NCBI RefSeq assembly: GCF_964204645.1
Contig: NC_134027.1
Span: 6,560,485-6,624,484, forward strand
Direction of reading: 5' to 3'
Origin: Tubulanus polymorphus
Taxonomy: Eukaryota > Nemertea > Palaeonemertea > Tubulaniformes > Tubulanidae
Length of the DNA stretch: 64,000 nucleotides
The translations under genes and the position numbers were made by a program. Below the pieces are notes generated by a model. That model was not told the origin of the DNA. It did not search any database and saw only the letters and a program-made list of their open reading frames with translations. This document shows, piece after piece, positions 1 to 14,100 of the stretch (the stretch's first letter is position 1; each line of letters opens with the position of its first letter).

Positions 1-1885
1 TTTATTTCAAGAAGAACAGCATGACGAGTGATCTTCATGTTTCGATGTTCGGAACAATCGGAACGTTTCATGGTAGTGGATTCGGGTCGTGGAAAATCCT
101 GAAGTTAAAATTCAACAAAGCTGACTGCACGAATCCTGGACCGATAAAATCATCGATTGGTTCGTATGATAAAAGCGATAGAGCTAGAAACGTAGTAGGT
201 AAATAATATGTAATTGATAAAAACACCTTACATTCCAATCAGAGGTTCTTAACATATCATATAGTATACAATATACATTTTTTTCTATTATATAAGTGAG
301 TGGTATTTGTAAGGGGTTGTCGAAAGGAATCATAGAGATCACTTTTGATGTGAGCAACAGTGGGTCGACTGCATCCATACCGAAAATTAACTATGGTTCG
401 ATACCAAGAGTTATCATAGAAGAATATGAACCAAATGCAGGTCAGTTTTAAGCCACCATCACAATTTAGCCCGAGCCTGATCCGTGCCAATTTGGCCCGG
501 GCCAAATCGTCTCCGTGTGATCGCGGCTATAGCGTGAAAAAGATACTGCTACAGTATCGAAAGCTCGTTCTTTGTATTAAGTTAACCTTCGATGTACCAT
601 TCGTCTTAACTATGCATACTTAACGTTTATCAACTTTTCAAACAATCGGCGTTGATGGTCAGAATAGGATTTGCAACATGTAAATGATGAATGAAACATT
701 TTCTTGATGTTCCAGGAAGTTCGGTGATTTCGTCTCTTGGAAAGGCTAACTTCAAACAGCTAACGTTTTCTAATGTTAAACAGCTGAACTTGAACAACGT
801 CGTTATCGTGAGTAACTGCACTGTATCTCAGATTGCTAAGAAGCTTTCTTCGAAAAAATAATCTTTGGATATATAAATATATTTCAGTCTATGTCATACA
901 CGAAGGCAAGTTCTACGTCTGGGCTGAGAATTCGGTTTACGTCAGTCGGGTCGCGTGTCAAATGTGGCAGCTATCCGCACTGTTTCAGATACGTTATTCA
1001 AGTAGACAACCAGGACTGTAAAATTGACACAGCCACTGAAATCTACGAAGCGAGCGAATTCTTTAATTTCCCGATTCAAGGTAAGTTTCGTGACGAGTTT
1101 CTTGATGGGGTCCAAATAAACCTTGACAGATCCAGTTCAACTGAACCTCAATTTGACAATTCTGAAATTTCTAAAAAAAATTCTTGTTAGTTTATTGATA
1201 ATAACAAAAATACATAAAGAGGATGTATTTTTGATAATAATGATAATAATTCATTTTCTTGATATAGCGTAATGTCTACACAGTATTCTCTGCGCTTTAC
1301 TAAAATTAGAAAATAGATTTAAGATGCAATCATAGGTGAAATACTCGACTTCAAGATGACGGATCATTACCAATTTGTTAAAAACATTAAGACAAAGTAG
1401 GTTCGTTTAAAAAGATGCGTTTCCAGATTTGATTTAAATGTTCCGACTGTAGGACTAGATCTAATATGACTAGGCAGACCCTTCCAAAGTATAGGAGCAG
1501 CAAATTAAAAAATTTAGCAAAATTAGCAAAATTTCTATACATGTACTATTAGGTTTCACCAGTTGATAAAAGTCATGCCTGGAACGAAGACGTCTAGTTG
1601 GTACATGCACATTTATCGATGATTTTTAGTTTTAATTTTCCATTAATGAATGGAGGCATTCAACATCATGTTTTCTATAGAGCTCAACAGTTGTCCCAGT
1701 TTTTTTCAGTTGATGGTGTCTGCGACAGAATGCTTAGCGCCGGTTCAAAGACTGTATCGGTAAAGTTAATGTCGTGTCCGAACATAGCTCCGTCCTGCAC
1801 GACCAAGACCGGCTCTGATAAGGCGATATCAAGTCTTGACGTAGAAGAAGTCAACTCGTCCCTGATTCAAATGACCATGGGTTAG
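1..1885 (+). CDS. CTHRC1: CTHRC1-like secreted protein with two tandem C-terminal domains (3' part of gene)
   Basis: Five exons join in frame: before 12 to 198, 297-440, 716-807, 888-1080 and 1710-1885 (TAG). All junctions are GT-AG and phases match (1, 1, 0, 1). The first visible domain has the CTHRC1 pattern: KLKFNKADCTNPGPI, then GICKGLSKGIIEI, ending SIPRVIIEEY (human family has GxECxGPxPI, GLCEGIGAGL and SRIIIEEL). A 31-residue linker exon follows, then a second copy: SGLRIRFTSVGSRVKC, NQDCKI, VDGVCDRMLSAGSKTVSV and SSLDVEEV. CTHRC1 is a secreted glycoprotein of extracellular matrix and Wnt/PCP signalling; the role of a two-domain form is unknown. Domain 1 lacks the Cys-rich stretch before its tryptophan that human CTHRC1 has; domain 2 keeps more cysteines. 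The 5' end, including any signal peptide and collagen repeat, lies outside the window. Confidence 0.72.
460..530. mobile_element. Truncated copy of MITE family with GCCGCGATCACAC ends
   Basis: This intronic stretch matches the right ends of two longer copies at 29971-30254 and 39390-39687, including the terminal GTGTGATCGCGGC. The left part of the element is missing. It lies in the second visible intron of the CTHRC1-like gene. Confidence 0.6.
1367..1500 (-). mobile_element. LINE reverse-transcriptase tail fragment
   Basis: Read on the minus strand the stretch encodes LWKGLPSHIRSSPTVGTF followed by KSNLETHLFKRTYF and a stop. This is the characteristic extreme C-terminus of non-LTR retrotransposon reverse transcriptases (family pattern LWNSLPxxIRxxxSLxxFKxxLKTHLF). 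Only the last 44 or so codons remain. It sits in the last intron of the CTHRC1-like gene and is a dead 3' fragment. Confidence 0.6.
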
Positions 1886-2037
1886 AATGATCATTAACCA
1901 TTTTCGAGTCAGTAGCAGCATGTCAAAAATGTTAGGATGGTTATTATATTTGGTCAAAAGTACTTTGTCATAAATGACGTTGACCTTCTGTTTATAGAAA
2001 AAACGATATATAAACATATCTACGTATATTTCATTTT

Positions 2038-2991
2038 TTACGGTTGTTTGGTTATTTTCAAAATTTGTTTCGTTCGCTGAATTACGTAAAGCCTTATTTC
2101 GTCACCTGCTAATAGATAAACGTAAAAATTGATGGCGGAATTAGCGGCATACACGGTACCGACGACGGATGCTGCCAGGTGGGTAATCTCCAGGTGAGTA
2201 GTTATCACCACGACTGAGGCGCATGGAAATGTCAATATTGCGAACAAGAACGACACAGTCAACACCAGAATTGAAGCTTTCCGTGTGGCAGCTGATTTCT
2301 TAGAACTTTTTGCGAAGGATTCGCTGTTCCGTAAAAGTTTTATGAGCAGTACGTTCAGAGTCAAGATGCTGACAATCGGAATGTATATTGTGGCCATAGG
2401 CGCCACGGTTAGGTAGATAACGCCCCAGAAATGAAGCAAAGCGCACATACTTATTGTCTCGTCGTAGCCAACGGCTTTGAATATCAGTAACATATAGGTT
2501 GAAAAAATGGTAGAACTCAGGATTAGCATGACTTTACGTGAAAATGCAGGTGTTGCAATAGTTTTCGCTGTGAATGGCCAAACGACAACGGCAAACCGTT
2601 CAGCGGTGATGATGACAACCAACATGGAGCTGATGGTGTCGACTGTCTGACCACTGTATTCGTAAATAAAACAAGCAATATCGCTCGTAAAAATGATTAT
2701 TCGTGGTGACAATAGGTAGTTGACGAAAGGTGCAGTATAACCCAGCAACGTGAAAGTATCGGCTATGGCCAGACCAGCCAGATATTGCGAATACGAATAC
2801 ACGCGAAAACGCTTGCTCGTCATGACTAGAAAACTGGAAATATTGCCGAAAAGTCCAGTCACAGCTATCACAGGCAACACGTAGATTTGAACCTGACAAA
2901 CGATCCAGGGGCTGTTTCGCGGCGATTCGATGAATAAAGTAGTGTACCACGGTCGAGCCACGTATGGTGGCGCGTGTGGAGAATAATTCAT
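2038..2991 (-). CDS. Class A (rhodopsin-like) G protein-coupled receptor, peptide-receptor type
   Basis: Single-exon gene of 317 aa. The frame is open further upstream to 3051, but the first ATG is at 2991. Seven hydrophobic segments are visible. TM1 (about residues 36-58) has GN in LFGNISSF. TM2 has LAIAD, matching the family LAxAD. TM3 follows a conserved Cys and ends in ERF where most receptors have DRY. A second Cys lies in extracellular loop 2 (ISMCALLHF). TM6 has FAILTFPCA, so the usual CWxP tryptophan is absent, and TM7 has NSAINFYVY in place of NPxxY. These features suit the large invertebrate FMRFamide/orphan peptide receptor clade, which is often intronless. It acts at the plasma membrane; the ligand cannot be assigned. 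An N-glycosylation site (NYS) sits at the N-terminus. Confidence 0.85.
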   Translation of the reverse strand: MNYSPHAPPYVARPWYTTLFIESPRNSPWIVCQVQIYVLPVIAVTGLFGNISSFLVMTSKRFRVYSYSQYLAGLAIADTFTLLGYTAPFVNYLLSPRIIIFTSDIACFIYEYSGQTVDTISSMLVVIITAERFAVVVWPFTAKTIATPAFSRKVMLILSSTIFSTYMLLIFKAVGYDETISMCALLHFWGVIYLTVAPMATIYIPIVSILTLNVLLIKLLRNSESFAKSSKKSAATRKASILVLTVSFLFAILTFPCASVVVITTHLEITHLAASVVGTVYAANSAINFYVYLLAGDEIRLYVIQRTKQILKITKQP

Positions 2992-3354
2992 GGTTTCAAA
3001 TTCATCATCTCGGTTCTCTTCGCCCAGGAATATCACGCTACATATGACCACGAGTGCGTGCTAGTACTGATTTCAATAAGATTTCGTGTTTATATTATTG
3101 TTCTAGCTTAGAAATGAAACTAATGGCATTTCTAGTATTGATACTCGATAGTGGCTCGAAAATACATTAGCGTTGTAACATTAGATCAAAAATACATAAA
3201 GAGAATTTTTGATTAGATGCATTAAAAGATGATGTCGTGATATATAAAGTTAAAATGTATTTCAAAAATAGACGTGCTATCTGGTACATTGAATAATACC
3301 AGCTTTACTGTACTGTACTTAATATTCATATGCTGGTATGTGTCATCAATAGTA

Positions 3355-3392
3355 CCAAAAATTCATAAAGACTAGTCTTTATGAATTTTTGG
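3355..3392. repeat. 38-bp perfect palindrome
   Basis: CCAAAAATTCATAAAGACT is followed directly by its exact reverse complement with no spacer. Related sequence (CAAAAATACATAAAGA) recurs near 1207 and 3185, and a shorter hairpin with ACCAAAAATAC arms is near 40035-40060, so it may be a small dispersed family. Confidence 0.75.
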
Positions 3393-5310
3393 TAGTACTG
3401 GTTGCTGGAAATATCATCTAAAATTGAGTTTTAATTGTTTGTTCTTTTTTTGTTTAATAAGTTATATTTGTCGCTTTATTCTGCACAGTGGGTACATCCA
3501 AGTTCGAGCAATTATCATCAATTATTATAATGCACTTTATATTCCCACAATCGTCAACGCGTGAATTGAGAACAAAACAAGAAAAACGTAATTTTTCACT
3601 CAGTAGTTTATTTTTGTAGAAAATTATACAGAGGGTGATTAATTAAAAGCCAGTCACTACCGTAACAAAAACAGTGATTAATTTCATTTCATGAATACAC
3701 GATAAGCAGATCAACTACTGTCGATATGCTGTAACGTTCGTTAGACTATATACCCTAATTTCAATGATTTAACGATAAAAGGTGATATCGATTCAAAAGA
3801 GAGCCAGGAATATCCATAACCTGCTGGTGGCTACTAAATTTTATTGTTTCTTATTCCTCAACATATCCTCACAAACTTGAAACATTAATTTGATATATGA
3901 TAAATCACCAACGCAAACACGAACTTGATTTAACATGATTTCTTTTTAATTCTGCTAATTTGCCTATTGGAATGTTTAAAATGAAGATACCGAACAATTC
4001 CGAGAACTCCAACTACAGCAATACACCCTATTTCCGCAATCCCATGTAAAAATGAAGATTTTTTTTAATCAAAGGAGATCAGTTTGCGTTTTAACTTTAT
4101 ATCTATTGTTCATACATATACAATAAGTACCAAACCAGTATCGAACATATGTATGCGGACATTAGGACATTTTTTGTCTCACTTCCCAATTTTTTCATTT
4201 CTCAGAACTAACATCTGAACTCAAAGAAGTCGTTCATAGAACCAACTAAAATGGCGTTTTAGCTGCCGTGCAGGAAACAATACCAGTACATCTTCTATTT
4301 CTAACAAAAACAACGTATCAGTACTAACAATGACGATACATTAATCAATAATAATAATGATAATAAATAATAATAAAGCCTAGACATAAATAGACTATAT
4401 ACATGTGGATTTTGGCACGCAGAATGCAGATAATCCCTCTTATTTGACTCATGGAAATGAATCAATACTTTCATAGATACACTCCATTCTACTCATCTCA
4501 ATTAGGTAAAAGTAATACAAACCCACTATTTCAGGATCAGATGGGAAAATATATTAAAATACATACACAGTTCTCTATCTTATATCAGGTCAACAAATCA
4601 TCCATAGAAAACAATAAATACACATTACTACCCGTTAGTCCTGATGATTCACAGAACAATCCAAACACTTTCTTTAATTACTCAGATGTTTTCAATAAAT
4701 AATTAACATTTGATTTCAATTGTTTTTTTTTATTACTCATACCGGTGTCATAAATCATAATTTCATAAGTATAAATATATTCATGAGGAAAACTAGTTTC
4801 CAATGTTTTGAGCTGTATGGATGGAAGGTATTACGAAGTTTACATCTAGAACCAAGTTTGAATATAGAAGCAAAAATCTACAAACTGGCGAAATTTCAAA
4901 GTAAATGGTTAAAGCTTTTGAGTCAATATTTGAGTCGGTTTTAAAAAATTCACGAACATTCATTTAATAGAATTAATTGAAAACAAAATCTTTTATGCAC
5001 ACTGGTACGTCTTTACAAAATGGTAATGTGGTAGTTAGGTATAGTGTGGTTTATTTTTATTTAATTGAAAATAAATAGATGAAAATAAGTACATGTGCAT
5101 GCATTAGATTAGGGATTTGGCACTAATACCTTTGCATGAAATATGCAGCAAAGGAACGCAATTCATTATTTCTACAACCGACGAGATTCTCAAATGTGAA
5201 TCATAAACACTGTAAGATACAGAATATGATATTCAATACTTCACTTAGACAAGATCTATTTTAGCAAAAGTTATTCTTTTAATATTCTAGTTGGAGTTTA
5301 CTAACAACCA

Positions 5311-5329
5311 TCTCTCTCTCTCTCTCTCT
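5311..5329. repeat. (TC)n microsatellite
   Basis: Uninterrupted TC dinucleotides, downstream of NAMPT. Confidence 0.9.
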
Positions 5330-5569
5330 TGAATGCAAGAATTTATCATAGCACATCAATAAAATAAATACATTGCACATGAACATTCTACTTAGTAGAC
5401 TCTGCTTGCCTCAGGTTTCAAGGGATCAATCCACTTACTCATTATAGGGAAACCAATATTCCAAGGCAGTTGGAGCAATGATGAGGCATCATCACTCGAA
5501 TTGGAGTTGTTATTTTAAGAATTTTGTCAGAGGCAAGTTTTATCAAATGTAATAGCAAGATAATAATCG

Positions 5570-9057
<3,488 letters not shown>

Positions 9058-9404
9058 ATTGAAACAAATGTAGTTTCAATGACAACTGAGAGATAGCGCC
9101 ACTAGCCGGTGACTTTTTGCGCAATGCCTTTAGTAGGCCCCCAAATGTCGTTTATTGATTCCCTGCTTTATAGATATCATTTCTTTAATTTTCTTTAAAC
9201 AATAAATCTTCGATGATGAATATACTCATTATTATATGAGTATATATATTATATATAATGTTTATTTTTTGAAAGAGTGAAAATTCTTTCTCAGTACTAG
9301 TTTGACGTCCATAATGTGGCGCCATCTAACAAGTGCTTGTCGGTGTCCTCCATTTCTGTGGCGGTGTCCTGCTAATTTTTTTCCATTCCTAAACGCCTAT
9401 AATC
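9058..9404. promoter_or_regulatory. Shared divergent 5' region of NAMPT and ATP5F1C
   Basis: Only 347 bp separate the two ATG codons, which point away from each other, so both 5' UTRs and core promoters must lie here. The middle (about 9180-9290) is very AT-rich, while the two flanks are richer in GC. No TATA-box assignment is convincing. A bidirectional promoter is inferred from geometry. Confidence 0.6.
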
Positions 9405-12400
9405 ATGTTCGGCAGGACGGCTACGGCCATCAAGCCTATTGGGTAGGTTCTATATATGATAAATTATCAATCTGCGTAATTAAAATGTTAGTTCTGAACG
9501 CCTATTTTGAATACTGAAACCTTTTTGATCATGAGCGATTTTCCAAACCTCGCTTGCCAGTGCGCATGCATGCATTCGGATGATGGCTTATCAGCGTTAT
9601 GTCATAAATCCATTGAATAATTGATAGTATGAATAATCTTGATTGGTTTATCCTGCTAACACTAAGCCATTTAATTCTTCTTTCCAGCACCCAGGTCAGA
9701 TATATGGCCACGTTAAAAGACAGTAAGTTTCATGAATCGTATTATCATTTGTCAATTGAAAAATTAAGTCAGTGTAGACTGCTTGCTAAATGATATTTTC
9801 ATTTCTTCGATATAGTTGCTGTGCGTTTGAAGTCAGTTAAAAATATCCAGAAAATCACGGCTTCAATGAAGATGGTGTCCGCCGCCAAGTTTAACAAGGC
9901 TGAACGTGAATTGAGACCGGCACGTGAATATGGTCTTGGCGCAAAGGGTAAGACAGACAATATAAGCAAAACAACCTATAAATCTGTGCTCAAAATGACA
10001 AAATTGAACAGCTAACTTAAATGATCCTTTATACAACAATCCACTTTCATGCAAGAACAACCGTATTTCAACTTATTAAAAATCTGATAGTTGAATTAAT
10101 AAAAAGTTCATTCAAAATAGTATTTTGAGACTGAGAGCATTGAATCAATCCTGTGTGATAACCATTGTTTTTTCAAAAGAAAATTTAAAAAAAGATAGAA
10201 ATATTTCAACACACAATGTACTTGAAAGGTTGGTCTAGAATTTTTTCCCGACACTTATAGGCGGCAAATCTACGTGCCCTGGTGCTTCCCCCTTTAAACT
10301 GTCCCTATCATGTGAATGCTTTTCTATATATATTATACGCATCAATATTGTATTCTTATTTTCATTGTCTCGTTAAAGAATTCTACGAAAAGGCTGGCGT
10401 AACCCAGGATGAAGCGAAACCGAATCATTTGTTGGTTGCGATGACTTCCGATCGAGGTTTATGCGGAGCTTGTCATTCGAATATATGTCGTGCTATCAAG
10501 GCATATGTAAAAGATGCCGGTGAATCGACCAATATCAAGATTATTTGCGTCGGAGATAAAAGCAAAGCTCAATTACAGGGGTAAGCCCTGCAGTTAGGAT
10601 TAGCGTGGAGTTTTTCATGACGGAAATTTGAGTATTTTCAAACCTCATCATTTTATTTACAGGCTTTTCAGTGATAAGATTTTGATGCACTTTACTGATA
10701 TCGGAAAGAAGCCTGCTACTTTTGCCGATGCAAAAATTATCGCCAATGAGCTGATGAACTGCGGCTTTGAGTATGATTTCGGTACGCTCTACTACAATAT
10801 CTTCAAGTAAGTGAAAATTGTTTTGCAGTCAACCTGGTTTAAATCATCCCTGGTTCAGTAAACTTTTAAGTGCTTAATCTGAATATTTAACTATCATCAT
10901 TCTTCTTAAGTTTCTGTGTCTGATACGTGGTCCCATCACTCAGTAAAACCTTTCGTGTAATCCCTATCAGCTGTAAGAATATAGATTTGTACATCCTCCC
11001 CCGGCAGGGATTCGAACCTGATGGCATCGAGATTGCCACGGCACGAAACCCTGCCATAATCGACCGTGTGCGCAGATACATGCGCAGTTCAGATGATGTG
11101 ATTTTTACCAATCAGAAATCCCGTTTTATTTTAGCCCGGGTTTTCCCATTTATAGTTCTTCCTTGAAATTTGCCTCAACGATTATACAACGAGCAATCTG
11201 ATTGGTGCCGCCAGTTTTCGTTCGGAAAGCTGCGCATGAACCTGCGCACCCGGTCTACTGATGCAGGGGTTCGTGCCGTGGCTGAGTGTAGCGATGCCAT
11301 CAGGTTCGAGTCCCTGCAGAGGGAGGATGAGATTTGTAGTGAAAAAATACAATAGCGTAGACTGACTAGTGTTGACTGTCTTTGACCTCCTAATGATAGT
11401 CCTGGTTTCAGGTTACTTTCCAAGTTTCTTCAATTGTAAGCATGTGATTTTTAGTAGGCAATCTAAACATCAGTTAATCAAGTATCATACTGCTTATGTG
11501 CTTAAATCATAGTTTATGTGGATTATGATTGAATTTGTAGAACTACGAATTGTCTACTATCCGTGCATCACATGATCTGTACTAAAACGCTTGGTCCCGA
11601 ATTACACTGAGTGACCAATATTGCATGTAAACTATTATATTCTTTATCGTCCCAAAAATGGCCATTTCAGTCAATCAGAACACGACAGAATTGGACAAAT
11701 TACTCTCAAATTTTCTACTAAATGCTGTTTGTTACATTGTAGATCGGTAATTTCTTACAACACGACTGCGATGCCTGTGTATACACCAGCTCAGGTTAAT
11801 GATGCAGAGAAACTCAGTCTGTATGACAGTCTCGACGAGGATGTCATGCGCTGTTATAACGAATACGCTCTAACTAGTTTGATCTATTACGCTATGAAAG
11901 AATCTGCGGCCAGCGAACAGAGCTCACGTATGACTGCCATGGACAGCGCTACCAAGAATGCCGGTCAGTTACATAACCTGTACACCTGTGTCACCTTGTA
12001 ACAAGGGGGTCAAATCTACTAGATTTAAAAACCTAATTAACAAACCTGGACCATAGTATGGTCCCTATAACGTATGCATTATACTTGCTTTATAGAGGTT
12101 AATGCTGTAATTCCACTCTAAAATATACTGTTTTAGTCTGAATTGTTGTCATAATGTATAAATTGCGTAATTAATAAAAAAGAAAGATATTTGTCCTTAT
12201 TTGAAAAAGGGCACCATTGCCTAAAAAGTCCACTATGGGCCATGTGAGGTTTGCCTGATCTGAAGTGTACTGTTTGACTCACAATTTCCTTTTACTACCA
12301 GGGTTTTTGGCTTTCAGCATTTTACAAAGCTCTAGATTCAAAACGAAATTGTTCATTCTCTAACTCTGATTGTGTAATTTCAGGTGAAATGATTGACAAG

Positions 12401-12484
12401 TTGACATTGACATACAACAGAACAAGACAGGCAGTGATCACTAGGGAATTGATCGAAATTATATCAGGAGCTGCAGCCGTTTAA
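9405..12484 (+). CDS. ATP5F1C: ATP synthase F1 subunit gamma, mitochondrial
   Basis: Central stalk (rotor) subunit of mitochondrial F1F0 ATP synthase. Exons: 9405-9442, 9688-9722, 9816-9947, 10379-10580, 10663-10806, 11743-11963 and 12384-12484 (TAA). They give 290 aa with matching phases (2, 1, 1, 2, 2, 1). The N-terminus is a basic presequence ([13 protein letters not shown]) ending near RYMATLKD. Family signatures are [20 protein letters not shown] at the start of the mature chain, [12 protein letters not shown], and the C-terminal helix [14 protein letters not shown] that sits inside the alpha3-beta3 ring. Length fits animal gamma subunits. A likely poly(A) signal AATAAA is at 12763. An inverted pair of SINEs lies in the intron before exon 6. 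Confidence 0.96.
10976..11120 (-). mobile_element. tRNA-related SINE copy 1
   Basis: On the minus strand the sequence contains an RNA polymerase III B-box (GGTTCGAATCC) in the context GATGCCATCAGGTTCGAATC, preceded by TGCGCATGTATCTGCGCAC. It matches the copy at 11200-11345 in opposite orientation. It does not fold as a full tRNA: the A-box-like stretch is too close to the B-box. It is therefore called a SINE, not a tRNA gene. Confidence 0.5.
11200..11345 (+). mobile_element. tRNA-related SINE copy 2 (inverted relative to copy 1)
   Basis: Contains an A-box-like TGGCTGAGTG and a B-box GGTTCGAGTCC in the context GATGCCATCAGGTTCGAGTC. It shares its whole length with the minus-strand copy about 100 bp upstream. 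Both are in the same ATP5F1C intron. Confidence 0.5.
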
Positions 12485-14100
12485 TGATTACTAATTAGTG
12501 TAATTCATCAATTAGGCAGAAACCTTTTCATATTTAGGTGTAATAATAATATTTTCTGTAATATAAATAATTTTCTAACATCAGTTAAATTTGAACAATA
12601 GATTTTCCAAATTCGGATTTTTGCCTGATCTGTGCTAGTTCCTGTCACAAAACGTATTGACTATGTAGCCATCGATTTGTAGGTTCAACACATTAAACCT
12701 TTGTGGTTGATAGATTTGTTAGTGTGAATTTTGTGAGTGTTGACCAAAAACAAATAACTATTAATAAATTTATTGAATTATTTAACAGGATTTGATATTT
12801 ATATATTTATTGCTCTATCTTAGGGTGCATTTTAATTATTCACTGCAGATGAGGACTGATCAAAACCATTGTTTCTGGAAACTCGACCATAAGCTTTGAC
12901 GCTTTCTCGCCGTGGCTCTGGAACTACTTTAATAACATATCCCCAAGTACATGAATGACAAGTGAAATTTATTGGTCCCGTGTGATCTGAGGAAAGTGCA
13001 AACTACTCCGTTAGTAGAATATATTGATTAATACATGATCTGAAAATCTCCGAGAAAAAGATCTCTCGCATGCTACAGTAGATTAGTGAGACATTGTTAT
13101 ATCTCAACCGTTCAGTGCTGCCCTTATGAATTACGATAACGGAATTTCTGTCAACTAAAACAGTAGCACTACCGCCGAAATATAACTTTCCTTATTACGT
13201 GCAATGGACCACTGTCGCGCTGAATTCTCTATCTGATGATCTATAATACTATATATGATAATCCGTCCTAGATTTTAAATGATATTTCCATATTTCTTTT
13301 AAGTAATATATTCTATTTTTATCAAAACTAACTCTCACTTGAGAATTTTCTTGGAATCCGGCACCAAATCAGCAAATACTTAGTCCACTGTTCGCACTTT
13401 CCCTTGATAGAGCTTTGAGAGTCGATGCCAGGTATAAATTTGTAAAACAAATGTGACAGAAGGCTGGCACGGACAGTGCGCGTGAAAAGGCAACCCAATC
13501 GTCCGCCTGGATTTGACTGATCAGAGAATACAGACCACTATAAAACTTATTGTACATGTATATCAGATTTATTTTGTTGAAAATAAAATTTGAAGCATTG
13601 ACCCAGGAAATTTGATATATACATTTCTACAACAAAAGAAACATTTTCATCACAACTATCGACGTATGAATCTGAATTGGAACAAATAACTTAACAACAT
13701 CACATTTTTGTCTTCAAGAACATGGACAACAAGAGAATTTCATTAACAGATTATTCACTATTTGCTTATGTTCACAGCCTGCTGCCGCTTTCGGGTGAAG
13801 AAAACAATTACATAGATCAGATAGAAAAACATACATGTTCATGCCTTTTATCACAGTGCCTAATCAGATAATAGAATAGTAATGATAGGTAAAATAAATA
13901 CCGGTACTTGTATAGATACATTTCTATGATACAGGTTTGTATTTAGCAAAAATTCAAATTTTGGGTATACATAAACTAAATTATGATATGAATATGTATA
14001 CAAACAATGTTTTTCAATTGTCGAAATAACGACGAAGATGCCAGCGGTGGTGCTACCGGTGTTACGTATTTATGTCTAATATATGGCCTCACTCTACAAT
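12485..14100. other. Convergent 3' region between ATP5F1C and the SSUH2-like gene
   Basis: No coding exon is supported. It holds the ATP5F1C 3' UTR (AATAAA at 12763) and the 3' UTR of the minus-strand SSUH2-like gene. Candidate minus-strand poly(A) signals, seen as TTTATT on the plus strand, are at 13568 and 12769. Confidence 0.5.

Larger units (their letters stand above)
3052..5569. other. Gap between the GPCR and NAMPT, mostly NAMPT 3' side
   Basis: No coding exon is supported. The stretch is AT-rich and holds the GPCR 5' flank, a 38-bp perfect palindrome at 3355-3392, a (TC)n microsatellite at 5311-5329 and probably the NAMPT 3' UTR. Short open frames at 4451-4944 have no recognisable domain or splice support. 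Confidence 0.5.

Noticed and set aside
2992-3051. Upstream extension of the GPCR reading frame
   Set aside because: It contains no ATG and would need a GTG start. The ATG at 2991 gives a normal short extracellular N-terminus.
13369-13557. 62-codon minus-strand open frame
   Set aside because: It lies in the SSUH2-like 3' UTR region and I recognise no domain. It may be a transposon scrap, but evidence is too thin to call.
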